A stretch of 64,000 bases of DNA from Pseudomonadota bacterium (GTDB lineage Bacteria > Pseudomonadota > Alphaproteobacteria > Rhizobiales > Hyphomicrobiaceae). The stretch spans positions 186,001-250,000 of the forward strand of contig JAFECG010000019.1 of NCBI GenBank assembly GCA_018242215.1, in the 5' to 3' direction. Under the pieces are notes generated by a model. The model did not search any database. It saw only the letters and a program-made list of their open reading frames with translations, and was not told where the DNA came from. Positions 42,181 through 49,594 of this stretch are shown piece by piece. The position numbers and the translations under genes are program-made. Every line of letters starts with the position of its first letter. Position 1 is the stretch's first letter.

Positions 42181-43527
42181 ATGAATCGGGTGTGGGGATG
42201 GAAGGGCGCGCGGCGGTACGGGGTTGCCGCGATTTTAATCGGCGGATGGGCAATACCTGCGGGCGCAGCGGAGCTCGGGGGAGATTGCTGCGCGGATCTC
42301 GAGGAGCGCGTTGCCGAGCTTGAGGAGACGACGGCGCGCAAGGGGAACCGCAAGGTTAGCCTGACCGTGTCGGGCTGGGTCAACGAGAACGTGATCTGGT
42401 GGGACGACAGCCACGAGAGCAACGGTTACGTCGGCACGAACCCGGTCGAGCAATCGCGTTTCCGCTTTGTCGGAGAAGCGAGAATCGCGTCCGGCTGGTC
42501 AGCAGGCTATGTGCTTGAGATCGGAGCGTGGGGCGGTAATAGCTCGAAGTTCCATCAGAATAGCGCAGACGGCTCGGCTGGAGCCAACTCACTTCTCGTC
42601 CGCAAGAGCAGCTGGTTTTTTGAGAACGATGCGTACGGCAAACTGACTGTCGGTCAGGACAGCACGGCGACATATCATTTGCTCGACGACGCCGACACGA
42701 CCATGACGCGCAACTTCTATGACGCAGAGGGCGCGCCCGATTACATGCAGAACTTCTTTTTGCGAAGGAAGGACGGGACTTTCATCCCGAATGGTGCGAG
42801 CAATCTGCGCTGGTCCGATGCGCTACGCGGTTTCAACAATTCGACGCCCGGAGATAGCGGACGCCGCAATGTCGTGCGCTACGATAGTCCGACGATCAAA
42901 GGCTTTACGTTTTCGACGGCCTGGGGCGAGGACGACGTGTGGGACATGCTGCTCACCTACACAGGAGCCTATGGCGATTTCAGATACACCGCCCGCGCCG
43001 GTTATGGCCACTCGACGGACGGCGCCTCGACGCCGTGCCAGGGTACGGCCGCCTTTCCGTTCAATGCTCTTGATTGCGAATGGTGGGGTGTCGCGGGCTT
43101 GATCCAGCATGTTCCGACGGGGCTCTATGTTTATGGCGGCTATGGCGATCAGATCGACGATTCGCGTGGGGATCTCGTCGCGCCTGGAGCCAAAAACCTC
43201 GTCGATGACGATGATCACACATGGCTCGTGCAGGCCGGCATCGAGAACAAGTGGCTGCCGCTCGGTAAAACGAACTTTTTTGGCGAGTATCGTCGCGATG
43301 AAGCAGGTTCGAACGTGGATGCAGCGGGCGGCATCGTCACCCAGGGGGCGAATGTCAACTTCTGGGCGCTCGGCGCGGCACAAAACTTCGAATCCGCCGA
43401 AATGACGATGTATCTCGTTTATCAGCACGTCGACGGCGACGTCATCGTCGGCGGCGCGCAAAACACACCGGCAACGGACCTTTCATCGTTCCAGCAGGTG
43501 ATCGCTGGCGCGAAGATCAACTTCTAA
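42181..43527 (+). CDS. Outer-membrane porin
   Basis: A 448-residue protein with a signal peptide (cleavage near A-G-A-A-E), a short coiled-coil-like heptad segment (D-L-E-E-R-V-A-E-L-E-E, about 39-49) and then a beta-strand-rich barrel beginning V-S-L-T-V-S-G-W-V-N. It ends with G-A-K-I-N-F, the C-terminal Phe used by the BAM machinery. Alphaproteobacterial trimeric porins have this layout. The mature N-terminus has a C-C pair (D-C-C-A-D). The start is ATG 42181, though no strong ribosome-binding site is visible. Confidence 0.88.
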   Translation: MNRVWGWKGARRYGVAAILIGGWAIPAGAAELGGDCCADLEERVAELEETTARKGNRKVSLTVSGWVNENVIWWDDSHESNGYVGTNPVEQSRFRFVGEARIASGWSAGYVLEIGAWGGNSSKFHQNSADGSAGANSLLVRKSSWFFENDAYGKLTVGQDSTATYHLLDDADTTMTRNFYDAEGAPDYMQNFFLRRKDGTFIPNGASNLRWSDALRGFNNSTPGDSGRRNVVRYDSPTIKGFTFSTAWGEDDVWDMLLTYTGAYGDFRYTARAGYGHSTDGASTPCQGTAAFPFNALDCEWWGVAGLIQHVPTGLYVYGGYGDQIDDSRGDLVAPGAKNLVDDDDHTWLVQAGIENKWLPLGKTNFFGEYRRDEAGSNVDAAGGIVTQGANVNFWALGAAQNFESAEMTMYLVYQHVDGDVIVGGAQNTPATDLSSFQQVIAGAKINF

Positions 43528-43546
43528 GGCGCGGTGCCGTTGAATA

Positions 43547-43564
43547 TCTGACCCTCGCGTCAGA
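43547..43564. terminator. Small hairpin between convergent porin and hyi genes
   Basis: TCTGAC-CCTCGC-GTCAGA is a perfect 6-bp dyad 20 bp after the porin stop. A second small dyad, CTCCT-GCGAGA-AGGAG, follows at once. There is no T-tract on either strand. Confidence 0.35.
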
Positions 43565-43607
43565 CTCCTGCGAGAAGGAGGACCACACTTTTCCCGAAGG
43601 GCGTAGC

Positions 43608-44396
43608 TTACGGTCCTGCCCGTTTGAGACCACGGAACCATGACAGGCTCTCGAATGTGGATGTACGGGGCCGGTATTCGCAACCGACCCATCCCTGATA
43701 GCCGATGCGATCGAGATGATCGAAAATGAAGGGGTAATTGATTTCGCCAGTGCCCGGCTCGTTGCGGCCAGGCGTGTCGGCGATTTGGATGTGTGCGATT
43801 AACTTCGAGTATTTGTCGATCGTGAGGGTCAGGTCGCCCTCCATGATCTGCATGTGATAGACGTCATATTGCAGGCGCAGGTTTTCCGCTTCGACGCTTT
43901 CAATGACGTCGGCTGCCTTTCCCGTCGTATTTAGAAAGTAGCCGGGAATGTCTCGCGTGTTGATCGCCTCGATCAGAAGCGTGATGCCATTATCAGCGAG
44001 CGCGTGAGCTGCGTGACGCAGGTTTTCGACATAGGTCTTGCGCATCGCTCGGATGTCGCCGCCCGGGGGCACAATGCCTGCGAGACAATGAAGCTGCGTG
44101 CAGCCGAGCGCGATTGCATATTTCGTGGCTCTTGCGACGCTGTCACGGAATTCAGCGGTGAGATTAGGGTAGATCGCGAGGCCGCGTTCTCCTGCTGCCC
44201 AGTTGCCCGCTGGCAAGTTGAACAAAGCGAGATGTAGGCCATTCGCCTTGAGGCGGGCGCGGATATCCTCGGGATCGAATTCGTACGGGAATAGGAATTC
44301 GACGGCGTTGAAACCTGCGGCGGCGGCCGCCTCGAACCGATCGAGAAAAGGCAATTCGTTGAACAGCAGCGAGAGATTGGCTGCAAACTTCGGCAT
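43608..44396 (-). CDS. hyi: Hydroxypyruvate isomerase-family TIM-barrel protein
   Basis: A 262-residue sugar-phosphate-isomerase-like TIM barrel: F-A-A-N-L-S-L-L-F-N-E at the N-terminus, A-G-F-N-A-V-E-F-L-F-P-Y, L-I-E-A-I-N-T-R-D-I-P-G-Y, Y-D-V-Y-H-M-Q and W-V-G-C-E-Y near the end, with the metal-binding Glu/Asp/His/Glu expected of the family. Hyi converts hydroxypyruvate to tartronate semialdehyde; the related OtnI acts on 2-oxo-tetronate. The neighbours do not resolve this. It is 15 bp downstream of lipA on the same strand. Confidence 0.82.
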   Translation of the reverse strand: MPKFAANLSLLFNELPFLDRFEAAAAAGFNAVEFLFPYEFDPEDIRARLKANGLHLALFNLPAGNWAAGERGLAIYPNLTAEFRDSVARATKYAIALGCTQLHCLAGIVPPGGDIRAMRKTYVENLRHAAHALADNGITLLIEAINTRDIPGYFLNTTGKAADVIESVEAENLRLQYDVYHMQIMEGDLTLTIDKYSKLIAHIQIADTPGRNEPGTGEINYPFIFDHLDRIGYQGWVGCEYRPRTSTFESLSWFRGLKRAGP

Positions 44397-44411
44397 CTTG
44401 CTCTGCTTGCG

Positions 44412-45380
44412 TTATGACGAGACGCGGGCGCGATGGGCTGCCTGCAAGCGGCGGAAATCATCGCCCGCGTGAAAAGACGATCGCGTCAGCGGGGACGCCG
44501 CAACAAGCAGGAAGCCTTTGGCGCGCCCCGCCTGTTCCAGACCTTTGAATTCGTCCGGCGAAACGTAGCGCTTGATTTCGGCGTGCTTGCGCGTCGGCTG
44601 GAGATATTGCCCGATCGTCAGAAAGTCGACGTCGGCGGTGCGAAGATCGTCCATGACCTGCAGGACTTCATCGCGCGTTTCACCGAGTCCGACCATGATG
44701 CCCGACTTCGTGAAGATGCCCGGATCGATTTCTTTGGCGCGCTGGAGGAGCCGAAGAGAGTGGAAGTAGCGGGCGCCGGGACGGATCTTCAGGTAGAGGC
44801 CCGGCACCGTTTCCAGGTTGTGATTGAACACGTCCGGCCGGGCTTCAATGACGATTTCGAGTGCACTGTCCTTGCGGAGGAAATCGGGTGTCAGGACTTC
44901 GATGGTGGTTTCCGGAGAGGCGGCGCGGATCGCCCGGATCGTTTCGGCGAAATGTCTGGCGCCGCCATCGTCGAGATCATCGCGGTCCACGGATGTGACG
45001 ACGATATGCTCGAGCGACAGCTTGGCTACCGCATCTGCAACGCGTTTCGGCTCGTCTGGATCGAGGGCGGACGGCAGGCCGGTCGCGACATTGCAGAAGG
45101 CGCAGGCGCGCGTGCAGATGCCGCCCATGATCATCATCGTTGCGTGACGCTTTTGCCAGCAGTCGCCGATATTCGGACAAGCGGCTTCCTCGCAGACAGT
45201 ATGAAGCCGGTGTTCGCGGATGATCGACCACGTCTCGCCGTAGCCCGAAGAGCCGGGTGCACGCACGCGCAGCCAGTGCGGCTTAGGCAAAACGGGCGTT
45301 TCGGAATGCGCGACCTTTTCGGGGTGGCGCGGGCGCGGCGTCGAGCCGGCAAGATCGAGTAAGGTGGTCACTGTCGCCAT
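44412..45380 (-). CDS. lipA: Lipoyl synthase
   Basis: A 322-residue radical-SAM enzyme with both iron-sulfur sites: auxiliary Cys63-X4-Cys68-X5-Cys74 and radical-SAM Cys89-X3-Cys93-X2-Cys96 in [25 protein letters not shown] and the Arg-Ser-Ser near the C-terminus (T-R-S-S-F-H-A) are standard. It inserts two sulfurs into octanoyl-lipoyl domains. ATG 45380 was chosen; an in-frame start 18 codons upstream adds a non-conserved Cys-rich leader. Confidence 0.96.
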   Translation of the reverse strand: MATVTTLLDLAGSTPRPRHPEKVAHSETPVLPKPHWLRVRAPGSSGYGETWSIIREHRLHTVCEEAACPNIGDCWQKRHATMMIMGGICTRACAFCNVATGLPSALDPDEPKRVADAVAKLSLEHIVVTSVDRDDLDDGGARHFAETIRAIRAASPETTIEVLTPDFLRKDSALEIVIEARPDVFNHNLETVPGLYLKIRPGARYFHSLRLLQRAKEIDPGIFTKSGIMVGLGETRDEVLQVMDDLRTADVDFLTIGQYLQPTRKHAEIKRYVSPDEFKGLEQAGRAKGFLLVAASPLTRSSFHAGDDFRRLQAAHRARVSS

Positions 45381-45521
45381 CGGGCAAAAAGGGGAGTTAC
45401 GACAAGCATACGCGCGGGACCGCCAGCAATGCAACTCGGGTGCGGCTGTGGTCGTCGTCAGGAGAATAGCAAAGGGGCGACCCGGTAGAGCCGCCCTCCA
45501 AATTTCGAGATATCCGTCAGA

Positions 45522-46811
45522 CTACTGAACTTGGACGGCGGCTTTCTGGACGTGTGCCGCTTCGGAAGCGGATGCCGATGCCTTTGTGGCCGGAATTGTC
45601 GCGTCCGATTCCTTCGACTTGGCCGAAACGGACGTCGGCTTCACCGGATCGGGAACAGCCATTGTCGGGTCGCTCGACGGGTCCGAAGGCGCCGGGATTT
45701 TCGCTGCGGCGGCCGCTGCCGCTTTCTTTTTGACCGCTGGCGCTGCGTTGCTCGCTTTCTTCTTCGAGTCGGCTGGCTCGTGCGAAACGGGTTGCTCTGC
45801 CTCGGCGCTGGCCTCGTGAATCTTCTTCGGTGCTTTCGTTACAGCTTTCCGGTCAGACTCTTCCGCCACCTTCTTCTGCTCTTCCGGCTTCTTCTGTTCA
45901 GCGACGACATCGTCCTTTGTTGCGTCGCGCGAAGCCTGTTTCTGCTCGGGATCTTCCGATGGCGCAGTTTGCTGCTGCTTCGGCTGATCAGCCCAGAAGA
46001 ACAAGCTTTCGAGGCCGCCTCCGCTTGATTGTTGCGTTGTCTTGCGTGCGGTTTCCGATTTGCCGGAGCCGTAGGCCGTATACGTATAGGACGCAGGGCT
46101 CGACGAAGCGGAAGGAGCGGATTCGGCCGAAGCCGACTGTGAATTCTTCGACGGTGCGGCGGCCGCTCTCGGGTTCGAGTCCTTGTCGGTATAGCGTGGA
46201 ATATCGCCGCCATCCGAGATCGTCTGTGTCTTGAACTGCTGCCACGTCACCGTCACGCGCGTTCCAACGGGAATGCGCGGATAGAGATCGAGCACGTCCT
46301 CGTTCGTCATGCGGATGCAGCCGTGCGAAACGGCCTGACCGATCGTCCAGGGAGCATCGGTGCCATGAATGCGGTAGGCGCTGGAGCCGAGATACATGGC
46401 GCGAATGCCGAGCGGGTTCATCGGGTGGCCACCGGGCACCCAACGCGGCAGGCGCGGATTTTGGCGGACCATGTCGGGCGTTGGAGTCCAAGGCGGGTTG
46501 ACCCGCTTCGACGTTACGCTCGTGACCCCCTGCCAGCGGGCTTCGCCCGTCGGGATCGCGACCGGATAGGTCAGCGCAACGCCCGGCTTCATGATCCAGT
46601 AGAGACGGCGGTCAGAAAAGGAGACGATGATCTGGCCGGGCTTATACTTGGGATCGAACGATACAACGCTGCGGCCACCGCCGTATTCCGGGCTGCCACC
46701 CCATAGAAAGTCGACGAGATCTTCGGCTTTGGCCGAAGACGCGGAAATCAACCCCCCAGCCATGACGAGGGCAGCAATTGCTAGTCCGCAAAGATGGCGC
46801 GGCAGGCTCAT
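45522..46811 (-). CDS. L,D-transpeptidase (YkuD domain) with Lys/Ala-rich tail
   Basis: A 429-residue exported protein. A signal peptide (1-29, A-K-A-E) is followed by the YkuD domain (about 58-192) with the catalytic H-G-T-D (His149) and S-H-G-C-I-R (Cys165). It forms 3-3 crosslinks in peptidoglycan or anchors lipoproteins to it. Residues from about 210 to the end form a long, low-complexity Ser-then-Lys/Ala/Glu/Pro-rich tail, probably disordered and able to contact the cell wall or nucleic acid; its function is unknown. A perfect 11-bp hairpin lies 37 bp upstream of its start codon. Confidence 0.9.
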   Translation of the reverse strand: MSLPRHLCGLAIAALVMAGGLISASSAKAEDLVDFLWGGSPEYGGGRSVVSFDPKYKPGQIIVSFSDRRLYWIMKPGVALTYPVAIPTGEARWQGVTSVTSKRVNPPWTPTPDMVRQNPRLPRWVPGGHPMNPLGIRAMYLGSSAYRIHGTDAPWTIGQAVSHGCIRMTNEDVLDLYPRIPVGTRVTVTWQQFKTQTISDGGDIPRYTDKDSNPRAAAAPSKNSQSASAESAPSASSSPASYTYTAYGSGKSETARKTTQQSSGGGLESLFFWADQPKQQQTAPSEDPEQKQASRDATKDDVVAEQKKPEEQKKVAEESDRKAVTKAPKKIHEASAEAEQPVSHEPADSKKKASNAAPAVKKKAAAAAAAKIPAPSDPSSDPTMAVPDPVKPTSVSAKSKESDATIPATKASASASEAAHVQKAAVQVQ

Positions 46812-46847
46812 CGGGGGATGCTCCAGTTTTTAAACAATAATCAGCTC

Positions 46848-46874
46848 AGCACAGGATGAGGGGCATCCTGTGCT
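46848..46874. promoter_or_regulatory. Perfect 11-bp inverted repeat upstream of the L,D-transpeptidase gene
   Basis: AGCACAGGATG (46848-46858), loop AGGGG, then CATCCTGTGCT (46864-46874). Neither strand has a following T-run and no gene ends here, so an operator or 5'-leader hairpin of the minus-strand transpeptidase gene is more likely than a terminator. Confidence 0.5.
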
Positions 46875-47076
46875 CCGAATAATGAAGAGCCGGTATAGTT
46901 CAGGACAGTTGTTCTCGGCAGAGCAGGGAAGTCACACTCCATTAAGGATTGTGCTCGCCTCACTGACTTCGCAGGGATTTTCGAGATTTTTGCACTGCAT
47001 GTTGCGGTTCGATGACGGTGTGGCGGATGTTCGTTCTTTGTCTGAACCAGCTTGACGGCCAGCGCGGCCGGTTTTA

Positions 47077-47091
47077 GAACAAAAAAGGAAC
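47077..47091. promoter_or_regulatory. LexA (SOS) box of the imuAB-dnaE2 operon
   Basis: GAAC-N7-GAAC on the plus strand is, read on the other strand, a perfect GTTC-N7-GTTC, the alphaproteobacterial LexA operator. It ends 60 bp before the imuA start, where it would cover the promoter. imuA-imuB-dnaE2 operons are LexA-controlled in this class. Confidence 0.88.
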
Positions 47092-47151
47092 ATTTCTGTT
47101 GAAATTTGGTTAGCTGTTCTTGAAACAGCCTCTTACCCCCGCGAGGTTCCT

Positions 47152-48090
47152 TTGCGCGAGAGATCTCCCTTTGTCGTGCCGGATCGTCCCCCGGACTCCG
47201 TGAGGGATACTGTTATCGCAGGGCTTCGCTCGCGCATCCTGAGTCTCGAGCGGCATGCGCCATGGCGCGGAGCGGGAGAGGATGCTTCGACCTCCGAAAG
47301 GAAAGCCCTGTCTCCTTCCCTGCCGCGTTCCCGCTGGGAGCTTGGCTGTCCGGCATCGGATGCGCTGCTGCCTGCCGGGCTCGAACCAAGGGCCCTTCAT
47401 GAGATCAAAGGTGCACCTTCCGCCGCTCATGGCGCTTCGGCGGCCGACTGGATGGCGGGGATCGGATTTGCCGCCCGCCTTGCGGTTCGCCGGATCGATG
47501 CGCTCGCGGGATCAGCGTCGGGTGCGAACGCACGGCCTTGGGTTCTCTGGTGCTGGCCAAGGTCTCTTGCGGCGGAGTTCGGCACCCCGTCGTGCGCTGG
47601 GTTTGCCCGCCTGGGGCTCGACCCGTCGCGCCTTCTCATCGTCGAGACGGCGCGCGCGAGCGAGGCCTTGAATGCGATCGAGGAAAGCCTCAGGGCGCAA
47701 TGCTTGGCTCTCGTCATTGGTGTCCTCAATGAGGCTGACCTGACACCCGCGCGGCGCCTCAGTCTCGCTGCGGGAGAAGCATCGACGCCGTGTCTGCTCG
47801 TTACGCATCCAGCCTCTGAGCCTGCAGGGGCAACGGCGACGCGGTGGCGGGTCAGGCGTCAACCGAGCGCACGCCATGCCTTCGATCCACGGGCGTCCGG
47901 AGCGGCGCGTTTCTCGATCGCGCTCGAGCGCTGCAAGGCGCGCCCGGAAAGCGCCGCGCAACCTGCCCTGCTTGTGGAGTGGAGTGATGAAACGCGTCGT
48001 TTCGATCTGGCTTCCGTCGTGGCCGATCTTCCGGCTCAGGCGCGCGGAGCCGGCGGCGGTGCCATCGGGCCAACCGTTCGCTCTTATTGA
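47152..48090 (+). CDS. imuA: ImuA, RecA-like SOS mutagenesis protein
   Basis: A 312-residue protein. ImuA proteins are distant RecA/SulA relatives that work with ImuB and DnaE2 in error-prone translesion synthesis. Supporting segments are L-P-A-G-L-E-P-R-A-L-H-E-I and A-L-V-I-G-V-L-N-E-A-D-L near the middle, and L-V-E-W-S-D-E-T-R-R-F-D-L near the end. The start is TTG 47152 with GAGG about 7 bp upstream; GTG codons a few residues downstream are alternatives. Its last 34 codons overlap the imuB start region in another frame. A LexA box lies 61 bp upstream. Confidence 0.85.
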   Translation: MRERSPFVVPDRPPDSVRDTVIAGLRSRILSLERHAPWRGAGEDASTSERKALSPSLPRSRWELGCPASDALLPAGLEPRALHEIKGAPSAAHGASAADWMAGIGFAARLAVRRIDALAGSASGANARPWVLWCWPRSLAAEFGTPSCAGFARLGLDPSRLLIVETARASEALNAIEESLRAQCLALVIGVLNEADLTPARRLSLAAGEASTPCLLVTHPASEPAGATATRWRVRRQPSARHAFDPRASGAARFSIALERCKARPESAAQPALLVEWSDETRRFDLASVVADLPAQARGAGGGAIGPTVRSY

Positions 48091-49585
48091 GAGCGGTGCG
48101 CATGGACTTGCGATTACGGGCGTCAATAGCGCAGCAGCGCGTCTCGGCATCGAGACCGGCACTTCGCTCACGGATGCACGGGCGGCGCACCCCGGTCTCG
48201 TATCGCGCCTGGCCGAGCCTGAAAAAGACCGCGTCGCGCTTCTGAAGCTCGGACGCTGGACAGGCCGTTACGGTCCGAACCGGCACATCGACGGCAAGGA
48301 TGGCCTCTGGATCGACATCACCGGCGTCGCGCATCTCTTCGGCGGCGAGGAAGCCTTGCTCGACGATATGGCGCGGCGGCTGCAATCGTTCGGTGTCGCG
48401 GTGCAGATCGGGCTGGCCGATACGCTCGGCGCGGCGCATGCGCTCGCCCGTTTCGGCTGCCGGCCCGACGCGGCGTGGGTGATGGCACCTCATTCGCAAA
48501 CACGCGAGGCGATCGCTTCTTTGCCCGTCGAAGCGCTGCGGCTCGAAGCGTCATGTGTGCTGTTGCTGAAACGGCTGGGGCTTCGGCGGATCGGCCAGCT
48601 TTACGATATTCCGCGCGATAGTTTAGCGCGGCGGTTCAGATCCTCCGATGCGGCATCTGCCGTTCTCGTCAGGCTCGATCACGCTCTTGGGGAAGCAGAT
48701 GAGCCGCGCAAGCCGATGCAGCCGCTGCCGGTTCTTTCCGTTGCACGGACCTTCGCCGAGCCGCTGATCTCGTCGGAAGCTTTGGAAGCCTTCGCCGGCG
48801 AGCTTGCAGTCGAGCTTGCGACGGCTTTGGCCGCGAAGGATCTCGGCGCTCGTGTTCTACGCCTGACGTTCTATCGTGCCGACGGGACGGCGGGAACGAT
48901 CGCGGCGGCCATGAGCACGCCGTCTCACGATGCGCACCATATGTTGGCACTACTCAGGGAGAAGTTTCAGACCATCGACGCGGGCTTCGGGGTCGATCTT
49001 CTACGGCTCGATGCGGTGCGAGCGGGGAAGCGCGAAGCCACGCAGAAGCGGTTCACGGCTGGACAGAGTACGCCGTTTCGCGATCCTTCGGAGCTTGTCG
49101 ACCGGCTGGTCAATCGTTTCGGACGGGACGCGATTACGGTGCTGCGTCCCCATGGGAGCCATATTCCCGAACGTGCCGAGATCCGTCTGCCTGCGCTTGA
49201 AGCCTTGGCGGCGGAAAGCTCGTCGCGCGTGGCGTCATATATGCCGCCCTGGCCTTATCCGAAATGCTCAGAGCGACCGGCGTTTCTGCTGGCGCGGCCA
49301 GAGCCGATCGACGTGACGGCGGGTGTTCCCGCCGATCCGCCGAAGAGCTTCATCTGGCGGCGCGTCGAGCGTCGCGTGGTGCGCGCCGAGGGGCCGGAGC
49401 GGATCGCAGACGAATGGTGGCTTTCCCTCTATCTCAGGGAAGGACAGAAGAAGCCGCGCACGCGCGACTATTACAGAATCGAAGATCAGGCCGGCGCGAT
49501 GTACTGGGTCTTCCGGCACGGTCTTTACGAAGGCGAAGAGACAAGCGAGCGACCGTCGTGGTTCCTGCATGGCCTTTTTGCGTGA
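47987..49585 (+). CDS. imuB: ImuB, catalytically inactive Y-family polymerase homologue
   Basis: A 532-residue Y-family-like protein starting M-K-R-V-V-S-I-W-L-P-S-W-P. The position where active DinB-type enzymes carry D-x-D is replaced here by I-W-L-P, so polymerase catalysis is not expected, as known for ImuB. It recruits DnaE2 and the sliding clamp to lesions. Fingers and little-finger-like regions follow (F-G-G-E-E-A-L-L-D-D; L-G-L-R-R-I-G-Q-L). ATG 47987 is fixed by the conserved N-terminus, so the 104-bp overlap with imuA is real. dnaE2 starts 9 bp after it. Confidence 0.92.
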   Translation: MKRVVSIWLPSWPIFRLRRAEPAAVPSGQPFALIESGAHGLAITGVNSAAARLGIETGTSLTDARAAHPGLVSRLAEPEKDRVALLKLGRWTGRYGPNRHIDGKDGLWIDITGVAHLFGGEEALLDDMARRLQSFGVAVQIGLADTLGAAHALARFGCRPDAAWVMAPHSQTREAIASLPVEALRLEASCVLLLKRLGLRRIGQLYDIPRDSLARRFRSSDAASAVLVRLDHALGEADEPRKPMQPLPVLSVARTFAEPLISSEALEAFAGELAVELATALAAKDLGARVLRLTFYRADGTAGTIAAAMSTPSHDAHHMLALLREKFQTIDAGFGVDLLRLDAVRAGKREATQKRFTAGQSTPFRDPSELVDRLVNRFGRDAITVLRPHGSHIPERAEIRLPALEALAAESSSRVASYMPPWPYPKCSERPAFLLARPEPIDVTAGVPADPPKSFIWRRVERRVVRAEGPERIADEWWLSLYLREGQKKPRTRDYYRIEDQAGAMYWVFRHGLYEGEETSERPSWFLHGLFA

Positions 49586-49594
49586 GCGCATGAG

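Larger units (their letters stand above)
46812..47151. other. Divergent intergenic region between L,D-transpeptidase and imuA
   Basis: 340 bp that contain the 11-bp dyad (46848-46874) near the transpeptidase gene and the LexA box (47077-47091) near imuA. A second incomplete GTTC-type repeat (GTTC-N7-GTCT, 47029-47043) lies between them. No coding frame is convincing. Confidence 0.55.
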
